A DNA stretch of 64,000 bases from positions 17,434,001-17,498,000 of the forward strand of contig JALDNG010000005.1 of the NCBI GenBank assembly GCA_024349245.1, given 5' to 3'. A program made the translations under genes and the position numbers. The stretch is from Neodontobutis hainanensis (lineage: Eukaryota; Chordata; Actinopteri; Gobiiformes; Odontobutidae). The notes under the pieces are model-generated. The model worked only from the letters and a program-made list of their open reading frames with translations, had not been told where the DNA came from and did no database searches. The stretch's first letter is position 1; every line of letters starts with the position of its first letter. This document shows positions 56,570 to 64,000 of the stretch, in pieces.

Positions 56570-58380
56570 TGGCTGTACAGCAATGTAAACCTTAAGATTT
56601 CAAATGTATGTTGTGAACACACTGTTAATCTAGACCTTCTGGAAACTGTGTCCCATGATATTGGGCCATTTCACTGGGCTCCTTTCAATAACAATCAGCA
56701 TAGCTACTCCAGCCTCAGTACTGTTGCATGAGTGATGAAATGATATCACTGTGACCATGTGCATCTCCAATGTGGTTTGATAAAAGTTGTATACGGTCTT
56801 TCATTCCCTCCTGCCAGGATACATAACCCCTCACAGTTCATGGAGGTCCAGTCACAAGTGTTCCATGCTGTCTCTAAATGTGGATTTGAATGTGTTAAAA
56901 ACTGTCACACAGATTTTCTTTTCCCTTTTTAAAATAGTTCACTTTGGTCTGATAGAGTACAATGAGAAATCTGGTTTTAAGTGCATGTTTGTGGCTTGCA
57001 TTGCTTACTATATATGGGCTGGGCCTCCCAGTCCAACATCTAATTATGTGTTGAATGCTGATGGGAAAGGATTACACACGTGCTCACATCTAGCAGGAAT
57101 CTGTAATTGTGAGAGTGCACAGCGTGGATGTTGAAGTAGATGTGAAGTATGGGAAGCTGTGTGCTATTGAAGGAATGCCCTGGTGCCAGTGAGACTAGGG
57201 AGCTGAGCGGCAGACGAGCTGTGGTGGGACTAAATGAGGAGAGACTGCAGCGTTTACGACACCCAGCTTTAGTCCTCTGTGGATCTATAGGCAGCTGTGG
57301 CCTTCTGTGCATGCACGGCAACAAATACATAACAATAGGCAGAAAAGGTGTGGAAGGAAAGACTGTAAAACTGGGCTGTTTAAATATGACTGGAAATAAT
57401 AAAGAAGATGAACATACAGCAGGAAATTAAGAAACATATTGTATAGGGCTTGGTTAACCACTCTCTGTAAATACATTAATTAAGTACTAAGGGAAGGCCA
57501 AAACAACGATTGGGTTTACATCATCAACATGCAACTCTATGTCATTATTGCGACGGCAAAATGCCACTTTGCCAATTACGCTTTACGCAATATTTTTATT
57601 GAAAATCATAATAAAAGAGTCAATTTCCGAAAGAAAAAACAGCAAAACCAAGACTTCTATATCAGACTCTAACCAGGAATTTTATCAGACCTTGTTAAAA
57701 TGTATGTTTTTTAAATGTGTAAATAATTGTGTCAGTACTGTTTAAAAATTGGCGGGTTGTTTTATAATAACTGATAATCTGTTATTAAAATGCCCCATCA
57801 CATTTTAAATACATAACAAAATTTGAATAAAATTAGACATGTAACCTATTATAAATAGATACATATTTAGTTTAGTCTAGGAACACACACAATACATATT
57901 TTTTTCTATTTCCTTTTGCTGCACTCGATCGGGCTAGTTCTCCGCCTTTTTGTTTCAAAAGGCAGAAAAACTATGGAATTGTAGTTTACAGTGCCTCTAT
58001 TGGCCTGGCAGACCTACTACAGCATTCTCAACAGCAGTGTGTATTAGTCATTACGACCCTGTCCCAATACCTCTCTGATGGGAGCGAGTACGTAGGGTGT
58101 CCCAAATCTCAAGAGTGGTTTGACGCCCAGCCCCTTTTGTGCCCTGGATGCACAATCTCGGTAAGCACGCATTGTAGGGGACTTCACTGAAGGGTTTTAA
58201 CCTCATTCTTACTATTGTTACAGTTATTATAAGACAAAGTAATTGATGAGGTCAGTGTTGGAGCAGTGCTGATAAACTCTGCAGCCTCAGAGTGGATCTA
58301 TACATTTAATACTAACTAAAAATAATAACAGTACATCAGTGGATGAAGCACAAAACACATTGTTTTGCTATTGTTGTTCC
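56570..58380. other. intergenic, no gene seen
   Basis: No supportable gene. A stretch near 57.93-58.20 kb (GGAATTGTAGTTTACAGTGCC, ACCCTGTCCCAATACC, GTGTCCCAAATCTCAAG) has wording reminiscent of hAT-type fish transposon ends but no clear inverted repeat, so no element is called. Confidence 0.5.
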
Positions 58381-58384
58381 CCTC

Positions 58385-58545
58385 CCTGTGTGTAGCCAGC
58401 TGCCAAAAGCTTTCTGAAACCAGGTGGAACGTCATCATTTTCACTAAGATGGCGTGTTTACAGTTTACATGACAATGCAGCAGGTGGCATTCTCAAACAA
58501 AAACACCTCCATGGTGTGCCCGTGTACATGAACAGAAAAGACACA
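58385..58545. repeat. dispersed repeat, paired with 59.77-59.91 kb
   Basis: AGCCAGCTGCCAAAAGC, TCATCATTTTCACTAAGATGG, TTTACA...GACAATGCAGCAGG and AAAACACCTCC line up in order with AGCAGCCATAAGC, ACATCATTATTTTTACTGAGGATGG, GGCAACAATACAACAGG and AAAACACCTC at the other site. Diverged copies of one family. Confidence 0.6.
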
Positions 58546-59769
58546 ACATAATCTTTTAATTTTCAGAGAAAAACATAGTATAACTGACCTCTTAATTGGC
58601 CTGTTGTTTGTCTTAACATTGTGACACTGTAATAATATCTTGATGAATCTCCATACAAGTGAAAGAGAATGCAATTAAAAAAGATCAATTTTAATTAATT
58701 GTTTATTGTGTGCTTTTCTGAAAAGAAGTATGCCATATCATGTATTAACCTCTTTGTTAGCCACTGCGAACTCTGTCTACTTCTTGGTCTCATATAGAAA
58801 TATAAAGACACTATTGCAGATGTAACGCAGCACTGTGGGCTCTTAGGCGTCCGTCTGTCGCTGGCCAGCCTGTTTTTGGGGGTCCAGGCAGAGGGGTTTT
58901 GTGGCTGCGGTGTTGCCTCAGGCCTGGCTGGACTGATTTACAGGCGGTGTGGGGACATGTGCTGAGGATACTCCCAGAGCAGCTTGGTGGGGGCCTAAAC
59001 AGCCACACTGCTGCTGCCTGCACATCTGGAGTCTAGACTGAGTGGCTCTGCTCAGAGAGCCTCACTCCCTCCCTTCTTCAGCCTCCTCTTCCACAGCCAC
59101 ATCCACATCTATCCCTCTATCCCTCGCTCTGCCTCAGCTGCTGCGCTCCCCCCTCCTAACATCATCTACTGTTTGTTTAGCTGCCGGGGCTCCGCAGAAA
59201 TTTAAGATCAACTCACTTTTTTTCCTTTTTAGCACTCACTTTCCTCGTCTCTGTTTGTGCTTTCGCTCTGTGACCTTCTGAAACAACTGATGAAAGACAA
59301 CATAGTTTTTACAATAGCACAATAAAGTTTTAGGCTAATCATCATATTCAAGACACTGGGTTATATGATGTAAAAAACAGATGTAGTAATCCAGACTGCA
59401 CTAGGTTTAAACTTGTGCAACAAATTAATTTGTCTCGGCCTTGGACATACAGGTCAGAATTTTATGTATGTAAAATTATAAGGCCAAAGCTAATTCATTT
59501 ATTTACATAAATAATGTGGTGGGATTAAACCTTCTATCATTTGATCGCATCTTAATTTAAAAACAAAATCTCTCTCAATCTTTGCTTCATTTACCAAATT
59601 CAAACACTTCAGAGAAGCTGTTCACACAAATGAATCATGGGGTTTTCTGAAGCAGTCCTGATGAATTCTGACGCATCAGTACGGATTCACATATGTATTA
59701 CTAACCATATATTTCCAGAACACAAGTTTTTATAGCACAAAAACATTACATTTCGGAAGTGTTGTAACA

Positions 59770-60060
59770 CTCATTGTATGGCCAGCAGCCATAAGCTGTC
59801 TGGGGCTCAGCTGTCACATCATTATTTTTACTGAGGATGGCAACTTTACAGGCAACAATACAACAGGTTCCAGAAGGAAGGGAAAACACCTCTGTAATCA
59901 AAAGTTTTAGAATGGACTTGTAGTGTTAGATTTTTTTGGGGACGGATGGATGCCATTCTGAACAACATGGACCACCTCCTGCAACCAGCTTTTGAACAAC
60001 AGAGAGCAGCCAGTGGACATCTTAGATCAGTGAGCCACAAGAACTCTGTCTCCGTCTGAA
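59770..60060 (+). mobile_element. LINE-like relic, second copy
   Basis: The first part pairs with 58.39-58.54 kb. The second part (GATGCCATTCTGAACAACAT, GGACCACCTCCTGCA, AACAGAGAGCAGCCAG, AGATCAGTGAG) pairs with the 3.34-3.57 kb relic. It joins the two fragment types into one longer element, which ends near the NSVSV stop around 60058. Inactive. Confidence 0.6.
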
Positions 60061-60069
60061 TCATATCAT

Positions 60070-62140
60070 TTCTTAGTTTTTATTTTTATTTTGAAGAGAC
60101 CTTACATTTGAATTTTCCCTAAAGTTAAAATTAATAGAATTTTACTACTGATCTCTTCCATTCTCTCATACATTGGTCTTGGGCTTAAGCCGTAACCGTC
60201 ATGGTCTTGCCTTGTTCTCTCTGCTCTGTGATATCAGTCATGACTTAGTTTTGGTTTAATGACACTACTTAAAACACTACTAAAAGCATATGGCGTTGTC
60301 ATCATAGAAAGCAAATGGTGTGCATTTGTTGACATTAAGTTTATATGTCTGTGATGCTAGCATATATTACAGACGCTACAGACATTTAAGAACCATTAGT
60401 GGATTTTTTTTTTTCAGGTAGTATCTAGTTTTAGAGCCTGTTGTTTTTATGGTGCCCTGGTTAAATGGCTCACGTTACAATAAGAGAGGCTTTTTATTAG
60501 CTACATGCTAACATTACTTGAGACTGAGTTGATGATTAAAATAAAAAAGACAACCTTTTAGCACGTGCTTATATAAGATAGGTTTATATGTTAATTTCTT
60601 CTTAACATCTGTCTTTTATATTATTTAAAAGACCACTCGAGGAAAGGGCATGTTGTTAATAAGTTATGATGTTGTTTTTGTGTATTGCTAGAGTTGTTGA
60701 TGAGATGGGCAATATGAAACTTACCAAGTCAAGTTACTAGCAACCTGGCACTCCAAGTGAAAAAGGAGTTACTGTCATTGTTTTTAGCCAGGGAGGGTTC
60801 TAAATGATTTCAAAGCTATTATTTAAGGCTAAATTGTGTACGTCACAGAGCGCATGTGGAAGACATCATAGAAGCAATTGTTATTCCTCTCACTCTGAAA
60901 GCTCCTGCTCTAAGTGTTCACAGGGGGACCCTCCACTGATCTTTCAAGGAATTGTGGATCAAGCTCCCGAGCCACAGAGCGGTCAGATAAACATATTTGC
61001 TCTGACATCCATAATAAACAGTGGAGTAAAAAACATGATACGGCCTGTACTCACTATATCACACACATACGGCTCCTGTTGTGCGCTGTCAAGACAAATC
61101 TTACTTGTTCTGTTGAAAACATTGTTAAAATGAAGGCAGCTGTTCTGCTTTAACTCTACTGCACTTTCTCCTCCTTTTCACTCACTTTATGTGTATGTAC
61201 TACTATTTTCTTTGTCTGACACACATGTACAGACAACTAAATCTGGTATATCCTCTACTCCCTCTTCTCATCTTTGTGTATACATCACGTTAGGGCCTGT
61301 CCCGAGGGTTTATTACCTTTGTATGGGAGCCTGATATGTGTAAACAGAGACATATGTGTTATCTCTCATTACAGCAGCGTGATTGATGAAGGTGTCAGCC
61401 CCATAAGATAAATGTTACAGGAGGTGGGAAGGCCCCAGAGGAATATACATAATCTCTGAGAAGAAGTAATATGTATTAGTTTTTCCAGAACAAAATTACA
61501 TTAAACATTAAAATATTATGATAGTAAGTCATAAAAAGCCTGCCTTTTGAAGACCATACTTTTTAAGTTTAGTTTAGTTTAAGTGGAATTGTGTAAAATA
61601 TATTTTCAATTGTGTATAAACGTCTCACTTTTGTCTATCTTAGACAAAAAATAGACTACATAGAATCCAGAGGAAGGAGCCTTCATAGTGTAATTCCTGT
61701 TCCTGATTACAATTGGACAGAGTGAGCACTGCTGGATTGTCAGTGTCATAATAAAATAAATTAAAAAAAGATAACCCAGGAGCATGATCATCAGAATTGG
61801 TACTCTAAAAAAAGAAAAAAGATAGTGTCAAAAGAAGTGTCATAAGTGCAATCTATGTAGTACAATAACTAGCACATTTTATTTAGCACTGCATTACTGT
61901 CCATACTAACAGAGGTGTATAGCTGTAAAAAGAAAATATGTCATTGTCAGCATACGTAAATATAGAACAACACATTTCAAAATATTGTTACTGTGCAAAA
62001 GAATGCATGTACTGTATGGTGAATTAAATTCACAGTTCTTTCCACAACTCGGATGTGCTGCCATCATGAATAGTCTTGGGCACTCATTCTTATTTTACTA
62101 CACATCGTGGCACAAAAGGGTTTAGGACATTGATATTGTT
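60070..62140. other. intergenic, no gene seen
   Basis: AT-rich. A 109-codon plus-strand frame at 60804-61133 has no recognisable domain. No repeat family recognised. Confidence 0.5.
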
Positions 62141-62147
62141 CAAAATC

Positions 62148-62590
62148 AATCAATCAATATTTATTTATATAGTGCCTTCCAACAACCACAGATTGAACCA
62201 AGGTGCTTAACATCATTAATAAAAACTAAACATATTTACAAATAGGTTTAAAAACACATTTACACAATAAAGCAGTGTCACAGAGCCATTAAGTGCAAAA
62301 GGCCATTTTAAATAAATAGGTTTTAAGTTTGGCTTTAAACAGAGGCCGGTCAAGTATGAAACGTAACTCAATGGGCAACGAGTTCCAGAGTTTAGGACCG
62401 GCCACTGCAAAAGAACGATCGCCCGACTGTTTGCACTGCAAACTGCAGATGTTGCCCAGCAGAACGTAGAGCTCTGCTGGGTTGGTGAAGGGTGAGAATC
62501 TCACACAAATAAGAAGGTGCAAGGCCAGTGACTGCATTAAAAACAAACATTAAGATTTTTAAATTAATTCTAAACGGAACAGGGAGACAG
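62148..62590 (-). mobile_element. LINE ORF2 C-terminus and 3' tail (5'-truncated)
   Basis: The minus strand encodes GDRSFAVAGPKLWNSLPIEL then LDRPLFKAKLKTYLFKMAF, the C-terminal signature of fish Rex1/CR1/L2-like LINE ORF2 proteins. The element ends, in its own direction, with ...AAATAAATATTGATTGATTG. The frame starts at 62546 and is 85 codons long with no reverse transcriptase domain, so only the end of the element remains. Confidence 0.85.
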
Positions 62591-62594
62591 TGCA

Positions 62595-63755
62595 GGGAGT
62601 ACAGGACAGATTAAAGGGAAATCACAATAGGACTCTCTTTCCACTTGGTTTGCTCATCGACAAGAGCATGTCACTGCAGGGTCCCCATTGCTGTTTACAT
62701 GCTCTTAAAAAAGACTATAAACACTCTGACTTTAAGTTCTGTTTTTGTATTTCATTGACTCAGATACTTATCATGTTTTGCTAACTTTTTAACACTAACC
62801 TTTTTTAGGCCTGCTGTCTTTTTCTAACCTCAACCAGGTTCTCTTGCCTAAATATAACCATTAAAGTGTTTCTTTCTGCTCCCATTTTATTTCTAACAAG
62901 CTTATTTTGTCAAATGCCATACACAATGTCAACGAATTACTAAAACATATCTATGTTTATAGCATTATTACATAGAGCCAGATGTTGTTGCTGTTTGTTG
63001 AGAGATGAATTTTCATGCAAATGTTTTCAACTGTTTGCATTTGCCTTACAAGTTGTGTCTGGTTTTAATTTGATATTCACGTAAACAGCATCAGGGTTTC
63101 CCTTTTGCAGTCACACAGTTTCTCCCTTTAAACAGTGGAAACTGGCAGCACCCCTCTGTCAATAGATCCAAAGAGACTGAGTAATTTACTGCAGGCTAAC
63201 ATGGCCCTTTCTTTTCCACGCAACCTCGATTTCCTCTTCCAAGTAATGAACTTCTTTTTTTTACTGCTGCCTTCACCCTATCGCATTGACACTGTGTCTT
63301 TCACTGTGGGATAAATGGCTATGTTCAACCGTGTGGTGTTAAACAGGTCGTAAAACGCAGCTACGTGATACTCTCCAACAAGGACCGAACCTGTGCGGCT
63401 GCCCGCCTTGCTGTCGCCTGCCTCGCCCTGCCCTCAAATGGAACAAATTATCCAAGCGCCGGGGTAAAACAAGGTAATATTCAGTTTAGAGAAAGAGAGG
63501 GGAAAAGACAGGAGTAAAGAAAGAAAACATCTGGATTACACAGAGTGTGTTTGCCTTCTCTGGAAGCCATTAGAACAAACACTGTGAGGGTCCAGCTCAG
63601 TGGCCTTCATAGTTCTCTCACATTTCTCTTTGCACATAAGTAAGACAGACGTTGACATTGAAGGTGAATAAGACCATACATTGCAAAAAGTTGATGACAA
63701 AAAGGAGAATTGATCCACTGCTGAAAATGACCAGCTGAATGGGCATCATTCAGTA
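62595..63755. other. intergenic, no gene seen
   Basis: No supportable gene. A CpG-containing block at about 63.34-63.48 kb (CAACAAGGACCGAACCTGTG...AATTATCCAAGCGCCGGGG) ends in AACAAG|GTAATA. It may be a conserved non-coding element or an exon; coding content is not recognisable. Confidence 0.5.
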
Positions 63756-63761
63756 TGCTTC

Positions 63762-64000
63762 AGTATGCCACTTTATTAGGTATTTGTCTTCAATTGCTTG
63801 GTAACACAAATTTCTAATCAGCCAATCACATAGCAGCAACTTAATGCATTTAGGCATCTAGATGTGGTAAAGCCGACTTGCTGAAGTTCAAACCGAGCAT
63901 CAAAATGGGGGAAGAAAGGGAATTTAAGTAACTTTGAATGTGGAATGGTTGTTGGTGCCAGACGGGCTGGTCTGAGTATTTCAAAAACTGCCGATCTACT
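63762..64000 (+). mobile_element. Tc1-like transposon, 5' part, cut by window end
   Basis: Begins around TATGCCACTTTATTAGGTAT, a Tc1-like terminal pattern, then AATCAGCCAATCACATAGCA, GCATTTAGGCAT, and a plus-strand trace FNVEWLLVPDGLV...FQKLPIY equivalent to the 'FERGMVVDAKGAGLSISQSA' region at 25.75-25.82 kb. Same superfamily, different subfamily from the 25.6-kb copy. The rest lies outside the window. Confidence 0.75.

Noticed and set aside
57930..58200. Possible hAT-like transposon end
   Set aside because: The wording is reminiscent of fish DNA-transposon termini, but I could not find a matching inverted terminal repeat or target duplication.
1..64000. CRISPR array, bacterial operon or viral insert
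   Set aside because: No regularly spaced direct repeats, no prokaryotic gene density, and no retroviral or other viral protein pattern was seen on either strand.

Overview
The window reads as nuclear DNA of a teleost fish. It is AT-rich, carries typical fish interspersed repeats (Tc1-like transposons, 5'-truncated LINE tails, tRNA-headed SINE-like units, TA/CT/CA microsatellites), and holds two intron-containing vertebrate genes whose proteins are very close to known vertebrate families. I cannot name the species.

Layout. Bases 1-4448 appear to be intron or upstream DNA of ncoa3. The plus-strand gene ncoa3 (nuclear receptor coactivator 3, SRC-3/AIB1/ACTR) runs from a 5'-UTR exon at 4449-4504 through 21 coding exons (6270-16262) to a 3' UTR ending near 17.7 kb. 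The joined exons give 4506 nt, an uninterrupted 1501-residue protein with bHLH, PAS, three canonical LXXLL motifs, the CBP/p300-binding helix and the C-terminal MGPDQKYC. Its first exon and promoter lie outside the window. One intron has a GC donor. About 2 kb further on, convergent to ncoa3, is id1 on the minus strand (CDS 20775-20263, two coding exons, 132 residues), with a TATA box at 20.90 kb, an inverted CCAAT, and a block near 22.1-22.2 kb that resembles the mammalian Id1 BMP-responsive enhancer in motif order and orientation.

From about 22.3 kb to 64 kb I find no convincing protein-coding gene. The stretch holds a tRNA-Arg(CCG)-like gene at 56.5 kb, a tRNA-like relic at 51.2 kb, three Tc1-like transposon remnants (25.6, 28.1 and 63.8 kb, the last cut by the window end), LINE 3' ends, SINE-like units, a foldback repeat family with four copies in the window, two adjacent TCTAGA-centred palindromes, and several repeat-poor, GC-richer blocks with homeodomain-type cores that could be conserved regulatory elements. 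It looks like a gene desert, possibly regulatory.

Functionally, ncoa3 encodes a transcriptional coactivator that links nuclear receptors to CBP/p300, and id1 encodes a BMP-induced dominant-negative HLH factor. Nothing in the sequence shows that they work together; they are convergent neighbours. No clearly new biological system was found. The most informative non-coding observations are the id1 enhancer with its perfect GTCTCCATGGAGAC palindrome, the ncoa3 leader uORF chain, and the foldback/palindrome repeats.
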